Origin: HGM12587 sp945786935
GTDB lineage: Bacteria; Bacillota; Clostridia; Lachnospirales; Lachnospiraceae
Reading direction: 5' to 3'
Assembly (NCBI GenBank): GCA_945786935.1
Contig: CALZFY010000049.1
Coordinates: forward strand, 1 to 18,735
Length of the DNA: 18,735 nucleotides
The notes under the pieces were generated by a model that worked only from the letters and a program-made list of their open reading frames with translations, made no database searches and was not told the DNA's origin. Positions 7,587 through 15,081 of this stretch are shown here, piece after piece. Position 1 is the stretch's first letter. Every line of letters begins with the position of its first letter. A program made the translations under genes and the position numbers.

Positions 7587-8579
7587 CTATAGACATTTTT
7601 TACAGGATTCCCGCCTGATCAGACGGCATGGAATCTTTGCTTTTAATGGGGTATTGATATTTAAGTTGGTAGCAGCATAGATCAAATTTGCTCCATGCTG
7701 TCCCATATCATAGGCAGGTGCAGAAATGGTGGTCAGTGCCGGTGTAGTGTAAGCACTCATTTCTGTATCATTAAATCCGATGATAGAAATATCCTCCGGG
7801 ATTGTCAGTCCTTTTTCCTGAATAGCTCTCATGGCACCAAAAGCGATGGCATCACTGGCAGCGAAAACTGCGGTGGGAAGCTCCTTCTCTTCTAAAAGAC
7901 TCTGCATCATCTGATAGCCCGAGGCGGTGGTGAAGGCATCCTCATACAAGAGGGAGCCATCAAGCTCATGTCGTTCCATATAGGACTGGAAGGCAGTTTT
8001 TCTCTCATCAGGGAACAGCACATGATTGCCTACATATTCCCTTCCGCCCAGGTAGGCAATTTTTTGATGCCCCAGTTCTGTTAAATAATCCAAAGCATCA
8101 TAAACCGCTGCTTTAAAATCCATAGTCAGAGTGGTGATCTGATAATCAGAAACAGGCATGTCCAAAAATACAATGTTCTGGCAAATGCCGATAAACTTTT
8201 CGATTTCCTCATGGGAAAATTTTCCGATACAGATGAGCCCGTCCACATCGGACAGGGTTTCGATGGAAGTTGTATCTGATTGAAATGCACGGATGATCCC
8301 GATAGAATGTTTCTGGCAAAAGTCTTCGATGCCCTGTCTGACCAGCAGATAATAACTGTCCTGCATTTCCTGTTCTGCTGAAAACCACTGCAGGATGCCC
8401 ATCTTAAAAAGAGACTTATCACGGTTTCTGGATTTCTGGTAATTCATTTCCTGTGCAATATCAAAAACCCGCTTTTTTGTTTCCGGGGAAACGCTTAAAG
8501 TGGGGTCATTATTTAAAATACGGGAGACAGCACCTGAAGAGATTCCCGCCGCCAGTGCGATATCTTTGATTGTAGCCAT
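7587..8579 (-). CDS. galR: LacI/GalR-family transcriptional regulator of the gal operon
   Basis: A 330-residue DNA-binding regulator. The N-terminal helix-turn-helix is MATIKDIALAAGISSGAVSRIL, and residues from about 60 to the end form the periplasmic-binding-like effector domain (GFNDTEMSAYTTPALTTI is typical). The hinge region reads NYQKSRNRDKS and lacks the common NxxARxL hinge-helix motif, so it may not insert at a central CpG as LacI and PurR do. That fits the AT-rich, CpG-free palindromes in the adjacent gap. It is transcribed divergently from galKET, which strongly suggests galactose-pathway control, with galactose or a phosphorylated derivative as likely effector (inferred). GGAGGT sits just upstream of the ATG. 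The family is certain; the name galR rests on context. Confidence 0.9.
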   Translation of the reverse strand: MATIKDIALAAGISSGAVSRILNNDPTLSVSPETKKRVFDIAQEMNYQKSRNRDKSLFKMGILQWFSAEQEMQDSYYLLVRQGIEDFCQKHSIGIIRAFQSDTTSIETLSDVDGLICIGKFSHEEIEKFIGICQNIVFLDMPVSDYQITTLTMDFKAAVYDALDYLTELGHQKIAYLGGREYVGNHVLFPDERKTAFQSYMERHELDGSLLYEDAFTTASGYQMMQSLLEEKELPTAVFAASDAIAFGAMRAIQEKGLTIPEDISIIGFNDTEMSAYTTPALTTISAPAYDMGQHGANLIYAATNLNINTPLKAKIPCRLIRRESCKKCL

Positions 8580-8641
8580 GATTACCTCCGTAGTTCAAAT
8601 TCAGTAGTTTGTTAAAGTAAAATGAAACTGATTTTTAGTAA

Positions 8642-8670
8642 ATATTATCATAGAATGTATATTTTGTCGA
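8642..8670 (-). promoter_or_regulatory. candidate galR promoter with overlapping GTAAAT site
   Basis: On the minus strand TCGACA (8665-8670) is followed after 17 bases by TAATAT (8642-8647). An AGTAAATA motif on the plus strand (8637-8644) overlaps the -10, which would let GalR control its own gene. Both hexamers deviate from consensus. Confidence 0.45.
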
Positions 8671-8759
8671 GAAAAAATCATATTTTAGATATCCCGGAAG
8701 TCTTTAGAAATTATGATGGTTCGTAGGTGAGGACAACGACTATGGTGCACGGTAGTAGC

Positions 8760-8813
8760 TATTTACTTTTTTAACAAGTAAATATTGGTAAATACTATAG
8801 TAAATAATTTACT
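8760..8813. promoter_or_regulatory. cluster of GTAAAT half-sites, probable GalR operators
   Basis: Two inverted repeats are visible. TATTTACTT (8760-8768) pairs with AAGTAAATA (8776-8784). AGTAAAT-A-ATTTACT (8799-8813) is a perfect 15-base dyad. An additional GGTAAATA lies at 8787-8794. The forward half-sites at 8777, 8787 and 8799 are spaced 10 and 12 bases apart, roughly one helical turn. The cluster lies between the two divergent genes and directly upstream of the galK -35. Binding by the neighbouring LacI-family protein is inferred. Bases 8671-8759 of the gap show nothing else I can name. Confidence 0.6.
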
Positions 8814-8831
8814 TAAATTAACTAAAAAGTA

Positions 8832-8860
8832 TTGACAAATCAGAGAAAAAGAATTACTAT
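8832..8860 (+). promoter_or_regulatory. galK promoter (TTGACA-17-TACTAT)
   Basis: A perfect -35 TTGACA (8832-8837), a 17-base spacer and -10 TACTAT (8855-8860) predict a start near 8867, about 40 bases before the galK start codon. The GTAAAT cluster ends 19 bases upstream of the -35. Confidence 0.75.
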
Positions 8861-8905
8861 GAATACAACCAATTAACAATCATGAAGTATTACGGGGGTA
8901 ACAGT

Positions 8906-10186
8906 ATGATGACAACAAAAGAATTAAAGGAATTGTTTAAAAGCGGTGCAAAAGATGAGTTATTGATGGACATTTATCTGGATGAAAATCAGCTGGCTTA
9001 CCAGAGAAATCGCTATGTGGCAGCCATTGAAAAGTTTGAAAGCCTTTACGGTGCAGCAGATGTTTCTATTTACAGTGCACCAGGTCGAAGTGAAATCGGC
9101 GGAAACCATACAGACCATCAGAACGGAGAGGTTCTGGCAGCTTCCGTAAACCTGGATGCCATTGCCATTGTTGCAGCTACAGACGATGGAAAGGTACAGG
9201 TCGTATCCGGAGATTATCCAATGATCACTGTGGATTTAAACGACCTGGAAAAGAAGGACGCAGAAGAAGGCACAACTTTAGCGCTGATCAAAGGTGTACT
9301 TCAGGGAATCAAAGATCACGGCGGCAAAGTGGGAGGATTTAAAACTTACATCACCAGCGATGTACTTGTAGGTGCAGGTCTTTCTTCTTCCGCAGCTTTT
9401 GAGACCATCATCGGAACCATCATTTCCGGATTATATAATGAAATGACCATCTCTCCTGTAGACATTGCCATTATCGGACAGTATGCAGAGAATGTATATT
9501 TTGGAAAACCATGCGGACTGATGGATCAGACTGCAAGCTCCGTAGGAAATCTGGTACATATTGATTTTGCGGATAAGAAAAATCCGGTCATTGAAGGTGT
9601 TAGCTGTGACCTTGGAAAATACGGCTACAGCTTATGTATCACAGATACCAAAGGATCTCATGCAGATCTGACACCTGATTATGCAGCGGTTCCGGCAGAG
9701 ATGAGAGCAGCCGCAGCAGTGTTTGGAAAAGAAGTGCTTTATGGTGTAACCATGGAAGCGCTTATGGAAAAATCCGCAGAAGTTCGTGAAAAGGCAGGAG
9801 ACCGTGCATATCTTCGTGCGATCCATTTTGTGAATGAAAATGTGAGAGTACAAAGGGAAGTTGCAGCCTTAAAGGCAGGAGATTTTGATGCATTTTTACG
9901 TACCGTAAAGGAATCAGGTGATTCTTCTTTCAAATATTTACAGAATGTATATACCAATCATGATGTACAGCATCAGAATGTGTCCATCGCCCTTGCCATC
10001 AGTGACAGTATTCTGGGAGACAATGGTGTGAGCCGCGTTCACGGAGGCGGATTTGCAGGTACTATCCAGGCTTTTGTGAAGAATGAAGCAGTGGCGCAGT
10101 ACAAGGCGGCCATGGATCAGGTGTTTGGAAAAGATGCATGTAATGTGCTGAAGATCCGTAAATATGGCGGTATGAAAGTATTATAA
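8906..10186 (+). CDS. galK: galactokinase
   Basis: A 426-residue GHMP-family kinase that phosphorylates alpha-D-galactose at O1 with ATP, first committed step of the Leloir pathway. Motif 1 is PGRSEIGGNHTDHQNG (59-74), motif 2 the phosphate-binding VGAGLSSSAAFE (155-166), then GLMDQTA with the probable catalytic base D207, and motif 3 VHGGGFAGTIQAF (378-390). Motif 1 departs from the E. coli PGRVNLIGEHTDY form, with Asn where the sugar-contacting Glu would be; the GRTEIGGNHTDH type is common in Clostridia. I start it at ATG 8906 because GGGGGT (8894-8899) is 6 bases upstream; ATG 8909 is equally possible. An in-frame ATG at 8882 lacks a ribosome site. The protein is about 40 residues longer than E. 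coli GalK. First gene of galKET. Confidence 0.93.
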   Translation: MMTTKELKELFKSGAKDELLMDIYLDENQLAYQRNRYVAAIEKFESLYGAADVSIYSAPGRSEIGGNHTDHQNGEVLAASVNLDAIAIVAATDDGKVQVVSGDYPMITVDLNDLEKKDAEEGTTLALIKGVLQGIKDHGGKVGGFKTYITSDVLVGAGLSSSAAFETIIGTIISGLYNEMTISPVDIAIIGQYAENVYFGKPCGLMDQTASSVGNLVHIDFADKKNPVIEGVSCDLGKYGYSLCITDTKGSHADLTPDYAAVPAEMRAAAAVFGKEVLYGVTMEALMEKSAEVREKAGDRAYLRAIHFVNENVRVQREVAALKAGDFDAFLRTVKESGDSSFKYLQNVYTNHDVQHQNVSIALAISDSILGDNGVSRVHGGGFAGTIQAFVKNEAVAQYKAAMDQVFGKDACNVLKIRKYGGMKVL

Positions 10187-10246
10187 AATTTGTTTCACAG
10201 TAACAAAAGATTACATGTGATTCATCAATCAAAGGAGACAAAAAAC

Positions 10247-11263
10247 ATGAGTATTTTAGTTGCAGGTGGTGCCGGTTATATCGGAAGCCATACATGTGTG
10301 GAACTCTTAGAAGCAGGCTATGAAGTTGTTGTGGTAGATAACCTTTACAACTCCAGCCCGGAATCATTGAAAAGAGTAGAGAAGATTACAGGAAAGAATG
10401 TAACCTTTTATGAAGCAGACATTCTTGATAAGGAAGCATTGAATAAGATTTTTGATGCCCATGAGATCGAAGCAGTCATTCATTTTGCAGGTTACAAGGC
10501 AGTAGGAGAATCTGTACAGAAACCAATCGAATATTATCACAATAATATGACAGGAACTTTAGTGCTTTGTGATGTGATGAGAGCTCATGGAGTAAAAAAT
10601 ATCGTATTCAGCTCTTCCGCAACTGTTTACGGTGATCCGGCACAGATTCCGATCACGGAAAATTGCCCAAAGGGTCAGCCAACCAATCCATATGGATGGA
10701 CCAAGAGTATGTTAGAGCAGGTGCTTACCGACATCCACACCTCCGATCCGGAATGGAATGTGATCCTGCTTCGTTATTTTAACCCGATCGGTGCACACAA
10801 AAGCGGCATGATCGGAGAAGATCCAAAAGGTATTCCAAACAACCTTCTTCCGTATGTAGCACAGGTTGCAGTTGGAAAGAGAGAATGCCTCGGCGTCTTT
10901 GGAAACGATTATGATACACCGGACGGAACCGGTGTCAGAGATTACATCCATGTAGTGGATCTGGCAGCAGGACATGTCAAAGCCATTGATAAGCTTCGTG
11001 AAAAACCAGGTGTAGAGGTTTATAACCTTGGAACAGGCAATGGATACAGTGTGCTTCAGGTGGTAGCAGCTTTTGAAAAAGCCTGCGGACATAAGATTCC
11101 TTATGAGATTAAGCCACGCCGCGAGGGTGATATTGCAACATGCTACTGTGATCCGAAGAAAGCAAAAGCTGAGCTTGGCTGGGAAGCAAAATATGGCATT
11201 GATGAAATGTGTGAAGACACCTGGAGATGGCAGAGCAGCAATCCTGATGGTTACGCAAAATAA
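10247..11263 (+). CDS. galE: UDP-glucose 4-epimerase
   Basis: A 338-residue short-chain dehydrogenase/reductase that interconverts UDP-galactose and UDP-glucose using bound NAD. The nucleotide-binding loop is GGAGYIGS (7-14). The catalytic set is S124 (FSSSATVYG), Y149 and K153 (YGWTK), the same numbering as E. coli GalE. The length equals the family norm. ATG 10247 is chosen because AAAGGAG precedes it by about 10 bases and MSILVAGGAG is the usual start; an upstream in-frame extension from a TTG at 10190 is not supported. It lies 60 bases after galK and 17 before galT, so it is co-transcribed with both. Confidence 0.96.
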   Translation: MSILVAGGAGYIGSHTCVELLEAGYEVVVVDNLYNSSPESLKRVEKITGKNVTFYEADILDKEALNKIFDAHEIEAVIHFAGYKAVGESVQKPIEYYHNNMTGTLVLCDVMRAHGVKNIVFSSSATVYGDPAQIPITENCPKGQPTNPYGWTKSMLEQVLTDIHTSDPEWNVILLRYFNPIGAHKSGMIGEDPKGIPNNLLPYVAQVAVGKRECLGVFGNDYDTPDGTGVRDYIHVVDLAAGHVKAIDKLREKPGVEVYNLGTGNGYSVLQVVAAFEKACGHKIPYEIKPRREGDIATCYCDPKKAKAELGWEAKYGIDEMCEDTWRWQSSNPDGYAK

Positions 11264-11280
11264 AAGGAGAGGGTATCAAG

Positions 11281-12774
11281 ATGGTTTACGAATTCGTTGA
11301 TGAACTGGTAGCTTACGGAATACAGACAGGTCTGGTGGATGCGGCGGATGAGGTATATGTAAAAAACAGACTGTTAGAGTTGTATGGTCTGGATGAATAT
11401 GTAGCATCCAATTTTACAGGAAAGGTAAGACCAGTACATGAAATTCTGGAAGATCTGATGAAGATTGCACATGAAAAGGGTATCCTGGAAGAAGATACCA
11501 TTACCATGAAGGATCTTTTTGATACGAAGCTTATGGGGCTTCTGACGCCGGCACCTTCTGTAGTCAGAGCTGCTTTTCAGGAAAAGTATGTAAAGTCTCC
11601 TAAAGAAGCCACAGACTTTTATTATCAGTTCAGCCAGGCAACTAATTACATTCGTAAGGATCGAATTGCCAAAGATGAAAAATGGGTAACACAGACAGAG
11701 TACGGTCCCATTGACATTACCATCAATCTTTCAAAACCGGAGAAAGATCCCAGAGATATTGCAAAGGCCGGAAAAGCCAAGGCAAGCGGATATCCCAATT
11801 GTCTTCTTTGCAAAGAAAATGAAGGGTATGCAGGACATTTTTCTCATCCGGCAAGACAGAACCATCGAATCATTCCCATGACACTGGGTGGAGAAGGCTA
11901 TTTTTTACAGTATTCTCCTTATGTGTACTACAATGAGCACTGCATCATCTTTAATGAAAAACATATTCCAATGAAGATTGATCGTGCAACTTTTGCAAAG
12001 CTTCTGGAGTTTGTGGAAAAATTCCCTCACTATACGGCAGGATCCAATGCAGACCTTCCGATCGTAGGAGGCTCTATTTTAAGCCATGACCATTTTCAGG
12101 GCGGAAATTATGTGTTTGCCATGGCAAAGGCACCTTATGAGGAAATGTTTACTCTGAACCGGTGGCCAAATGTCAATGCAGGAATCGTAAAATGGCCAAT
12201 GTCTGTGATTCGTTTGCAGGGAAAAGAGTTAAAGGAAGTAGCAGATGCAGCAGATCACATTTTGAAGGCATGGAGAGGTTATACCGATGAAGCTGCCTTT
12301 ATTTACAGTGAAACAGAAGGTACTCCTCACAATACCATTACTCCGATCGCAAGAAGGAGAGGAGAACTCCTAGAGCTTGACCTGGTTCTTCGCAATAACA
12401 TTACGACAAAGGAACATCCTATGGGAGTGTATCATCCCCACAGTCAGTACCATCATATCAAAAAAGAAAACATTGGTCTGATCGAAGTCATGGGACTTGC
12501 AGTACTTCCGGCACGTCTGAAAACTGAGATGGCACTTTTAGAGAAGTCAGTTTTGGAAGGGAAAGATTTAAGGGAAGATGAAACTCTTGCAAAGCATGCA
12601 GACTGGGCAGAACAGTGGATGAGAGAACATACTGTGACTGAGGAAAATATTCACAGCATTGTGCAGGAAGAGATTGGTAAAGTATTTGCCAAAGTACTGG
12701 AATGTGCAGGTGTATACAAACGTACACCGGAAGGAATGGAAGCATTCCACAGATTTATAAAAGAAATTCAGTAG
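11281..12774 (+). CDS. galT: galactose-1-phosphate uridylyltransferase, family 2
   Basis: A 497-residue UDP-glucose--hexose-1-phosphate uridylyltransferase of the Gram-positive family 2 type, much longer than the roughly 350-residue E. coli family 1 enzyme. The active-site segment is SILSHDHFQGG (265-275), with H269 and H271 in an HxH arrangement; one is the likely uridylylated nucleophile. A CLLC pair (174, 177) follows YPN, as is usual in the family. It exchanges UMP between UDP-glucose and galactose-1-phosphate and so links GalK and GalE. AGGAGAGGG lies shortly before the ATG. It ends the galKET operon before a hairpin terminator. All three enzymes needed for galactose entry to UDP-glucose/glucose-1-phosphate are thus present. 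Confidence 0.96.
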   Translation: MVYEFVDELVAYGIQTGLVDAADEVYVKNRLLELYGLDEYVASNFTGKVRPVHEILEDLMKIAHEKGILEEDTITMKDLFDTKLMGLLTPAPSVVRAAFQEKYVKSPKEATDFYYQFSQATNYIRKDRIAKDEKWVTQTEYGPIDITINLSKPEKDPRDIAKAGKAKASGYPNCLLCKENEGYAGHFSHPARQNHRIIPMTLGGEGYFLQYSPYVYYNEHCIIFNEKHIPMKIDRATFAKLLEFVEKFPHYTAGSNADLPIVGGSILSHDHFQGGNYVFAMAKAPYEEMFTLNRWPNVNAGIVKWPMSVIRLQGKELKEVADAADHILKAWRGYTDEAAFIYSETEGTPHNTITPIARRRGELLELDLVLRNNITTKEHPMGVYHPHSQYHHIKKENIGLIEVMGLAVLPARLKTEMALLEKSVLEGKDLREDETLAKHADWAEQWMREHTVTEENIHSIVQEEIGKVFAKVLECAGVYKRTPEGMEAFHRFIKEIQ

Positions 12775-12796
12775 TTTAATATTGATATCAGAGAGA

Positions 12797-12835
12797 AGGA
12801 GTGGAGCCATAGGGTTTCCACTCCTAAAACTTTTT
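12797..12835 (+). terminator. rho-independent terminator of galKET
   Basis: AGGAGTGGA (12797-12805) pairs with TCCACTCCT (12817-12825) around an 11-base loop, followed by AAAAC and six T's. The first T is set back five bases from the stem, so efficiency may be moderate. It shares sequence and geometry with the hairpin at 7547-7579. Confidence 0.75.
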
Positions 12836-12838
12836 TCT

Positions 12839-12863
12839 GCATCTTCCATCTTGTGAAAGATGC
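12839..12863 (+). repeat. small hairpin overlapping the candidate EAL-gene promoter
   Basis: GCATCTT (12839-12845) and AAGATGC (12857-12863) form a 7-pair inverted repeat with an 11-base loop. The right arm lies in the spacer of the promoter candidate at 12851-12879. It could be an operator or a chance repeat. Confidence 0.35.
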
Positions 12864-12879
12864 GGATTTCATGTAAGAT
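12851..12879 (+). promoter_or_regulatory. candidate promoter of the REC-GGDEF-EAL gene
   Basis: TTGTGA (12851-12856), a 17-base spacer and TAAGAT (12874-12879) lie about 50 bases before the start codon. Both boxes are one or two bases off consensus. I see no c-di-GMP riboswitch in the leader. Confidence 0.4.
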
Positions 12880-12930
12880 ATTAAGACGTGAGGGTAGTAA
12901 ACAGATGCGGTAACAGAGAGAAAGGGCAAC

Positions 12931-14595
12931 ATGATTCGACAAAAAAAGGTCTTAATTGTAGAAGATAATAAAATCAACCGGGAGATCCTGAATGAAATAT
13001 TGTCAGGTACCTATGAGGTATTGGAAGCAAAGAATGGAAAGGCTGCGTTGGAAATTTTGCAGCGGAACCGGGGAGAAATTTCTTTGATCCTTTTGGATGT
13101 GATGATGCCGGTTATGGACGGCTATACCTTTCTGGATCTCATCAAGAAGGATATTGAGTTTGCCCTGATACCGGTAATCGTATTGACCCAGAGAGACAGT
13201 GAAAAAGACGAGATCGATGCACTGGCACATGGGGCAAATGATTTTGTACCAAAGCCTTATCGTCCGCAGGTGATTCTGCACAGAGTGGCAAGTCTGATCA
13301 AGTTTCGTGAGGCAGCGGCTATGGTGGATCAGTTTCAGTATGACCGCCTTACCGGACATTATACAAAGGAATTTTTCTATCAGAAGGTCAGGGATCTCCT
13401 GGATGCAACCCCTGATCAGGAATATACGGTTCTATGTGTTAATTTAGAAAATGTCAAGCTGCACAATGACACATATGGACGAAAGGCAGGAGAAAACCTT
13501 CTGTTGGAGGCTGCTGAAATTCTTCCCAAAAGGGTAGGTGAGGATGCTCTTTGCTGCAGATACAGTGCAGATGGGTTTCTTTGTCTGGTAGAACGAAAAA
13601 GGGAAAGAAATGCACGGAAATACTTTGATGAGGAAAGAAAAAAAGAACGCTCGCAGCTGGTGGACAAAATGTCTGTGAAGCTTGGAGTTTATGAAATCAC
13701 GGATCGGACCATATCTGTTGAGCAGATGTGTGACAGGGCACTACTGGCTGCAGAAAGTATTAGTGGGATTTATGGCAGATACCTGGCTGTCTACGATGAT
13801 GTCCTTCGTGAAAATCTGCTGCGTGAAAAAGAAATCACCGATACCATGGCATTTGCACTGCGGCAGAAACAGTTTTTGATTTATTTCCAGCCGGAATATA
13901 GCCTAAAAGATGGAAAGATGGTGGGAGCGGAAGCATTGGTGCGTTGGCAACATCCGGAGTGGGGCCTGCTGTCACCAAAGGAATTTGTACCATTACTGGA
14001 AAAAAATGGATTTATCTCCAGTTTGGATACGTATATATGGGAGAGCGTGTGCTCAAAGCTGAAAGAATGGAAGCAAAAAGGATACCCTATGGTGCCGATT
14101 TCCATCAATGTTTCCCGTGAGGATTTCTATGAGTCTTATTTGTTTGATACAGTCTGGGAAATCGCCCAAAAGTATGAGATTGATCCGGGATATCTTCATC
14201 TGGAAATCAAAGAGCGTACTTATTTGGAAAATCCTGATCAGATTATCTGTACGGCAGAGGAACTTCGAAAACGGGGATTTTGCATGGAACTGGATGATTT
14301 CGGGGAAGGAACCTCCTCTTTGAATATGCTGACAAGACTTCCTTTGGACGCCTTGAAGCTTGATAAGGAGTTTCTCTGGAGAGAAATGAAAAAGCCTTTG
14401 GGGCAGAGTATTTTGCCGGACATGATTCATCTGGCTCATCGGATGCAGCTTCCTGTCAAGGCCGAGGGTGTGGAGACAGAAGAACAAAAGAAACGTCTTG
14501 AGGAGTTGGACTGTGATTACGCCCAGGGTTATCTTTTTGCAAAACCAATGCCTGTGGAGGCATTTGAAAAATTATTAAAATGTTCAAAAATATAG
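12931..14595 (+). CDS. response regulator with degenerate GGDEF and intact EAL domain
   Basis: A 554-residue signalling protein, predicted cytoplasmic cyclic-di-GMP phosphodiesterase under phosphorelay control. The receiver domain (1-125) has E11/D12, phospho-acceptor D56 (LLDVMMP), T86 and K108. A GGDEF-fold region (about 135-290) begins DRLTGHYTKEFF, but the signature is SADGF (212-216) instead of GGDEF, so it should not make c-di-GMP; it may bind GTP or act as a scaffold. The EAL domain (about 300-550) keeps E334-A-L, N393, E425, D455/D456 in DDFGEGTSSL, K476, E512 and Q532, the set expected of an active enzyme. No transmembrane segment or partner kinase is seen. GAAAGGG is a weak ribosome site before the ATG. 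The FKBP gene starts 20 bases after the stop. Enzymatic activity is inferred from residues. Confidence 0.92.
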   Translation: MIRQKKVLIVEDNKINREILNEILSGTYEVLEAKNGKAALEILQRNRGEISLILLDVMMPVMDGYTFLDLIKKDIEFALIPVIVLTQRDSEKDEIDALAHGANDFVPKPYRPQVILHRVASLIKFREAAAMVDQFQYDRLTGHYTKEFFYQKVRDLLDATPDQEYTVLCVNLENVKLHNDTYGRKAGENLLLEAAEILPKRVGEDALCCRYSADGFLCLVERKRERNARKYFDEERKKERSQLVDKMSVKLGVYEITDRTISVEQMCDRALLAAESISGIYGRYLAVYDDVLRENLLREKEITDTMAFALRQKQFLIYFQPEYSLKDGKMVGAEALVRWQHPEWGLLSPKEFVPLLEKNGFISSLDTYIWESVCSKLKEWKQKGYPMVPISINVSREDFYESYLFDTVWEIAQKYEIDPGYLHLEIKERTYLENPDQIICTAEELRKRGFCMELDDFGEGTSSLNMLTRLPLDALKLDKEFLWREMKKPLGQSILPDMIHLAHRMQLPVKAEGVETEEQKKRLEELDCDYAQGYLFAKPMPVEAFEKLLKCSKI

Positions 14596-14615
14596 TTTAT
14601 TTGGAGGAATGTAAT

Positions 14616-15041
14616 ATGAAGAATGTAGGAAAAACCTGTAAGGTACATTACCAGGGCACCTTTAATGACGGCTCCCAGTTTGATTCATCCTATGACCGTG
14701 GCGAGACACTGGATTTTGTCTGTGGTGCAGGTATGATGATCAGGGGATTTGATGCGGCTGTTGCGGATATGGAAGTGGGACAGATCGTCAATATTCATCT
14801 GATGCCGGAAGAAGCTTACGGTATGCCGGATCCCAATGCGATCATGACCTTTGAAATTGCACAGCTTCAGGGATCTGAAGCCCTGGAAGTTGGACAGCAG
14901 GTTTACCTGACCAATGCCATGGGACAGCCGATCCCGGTGAAGGTTACAGCAAAGGATGATAAAACCATCACTCTGGATGCAAATCATGAGATGGCAGGAA
15001 AAGAGCTCAACTTTAAAATTGAACTTGTGGAAGTAGTATAG
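14616..15041 (+). CDS. FKBP-type peptidyl-prolyl cis-trans isomerase, SlyD-like
   Basis: A 141-residue cytoplasmic prolyl isomerase and probable folding helper. The N-terminal FKBP half begins VGKTCKVHYQGTFNDGSQFDSSY. The inserted flap region follows EEAYGMPDPNAIMTF, and the chain returns with DANHEMAGKELNFKIELV, the SlyD signature DGNHxLAGxxLxF. The His/Cys-rich metal-binding tail of E. coli SlyD is absent; the protein stops at ELVEVV. ATG 14616 is chosen because GGAGG (14603-14607) lies just upstream, and the region before it overlaps the EAL gene. It sits 20 bases after that gene and 40 before the COG2509 oxidoreductase, so all three may be one transcript. There is no signal peptide. Confidence 0.9.
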   Translation: MKNVGKTCKVHYQGTFNDGSQFDSSYDRGETLDFVCGAGMMIRGFDAAVADMEVGQIVNIHLMPEEAYGMPDPNAIMTFEIAQLQGSEALEVGQQVYLTNAMGQPIPVKVTAKDDKTITLDANHEMAGKELNFKIELVEVV

Positions 15042-15081
15042 AACGGTTTTTATGTGAAAATGTGATAAGAAGGAGAAGAAT

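Noticed and set aside
12836..12930. c-di-GMP riboswitch before the EAL gene
   Set aside because: The leader is short and lacks the conserved GEMM core; only a small hairpin and a promoter-like pair are seen.
12488..12942. Antisense open frames across galT end and intergenic region
   Set aside because: They are shadows of the galT coding sequence on the other strand with no ribosome site or recognisable domain.
13560..13582. Active diguanylate cyclase domain
   Set aside because: The GGDEF signature is SADGF, missing the catalytic acidic pair.
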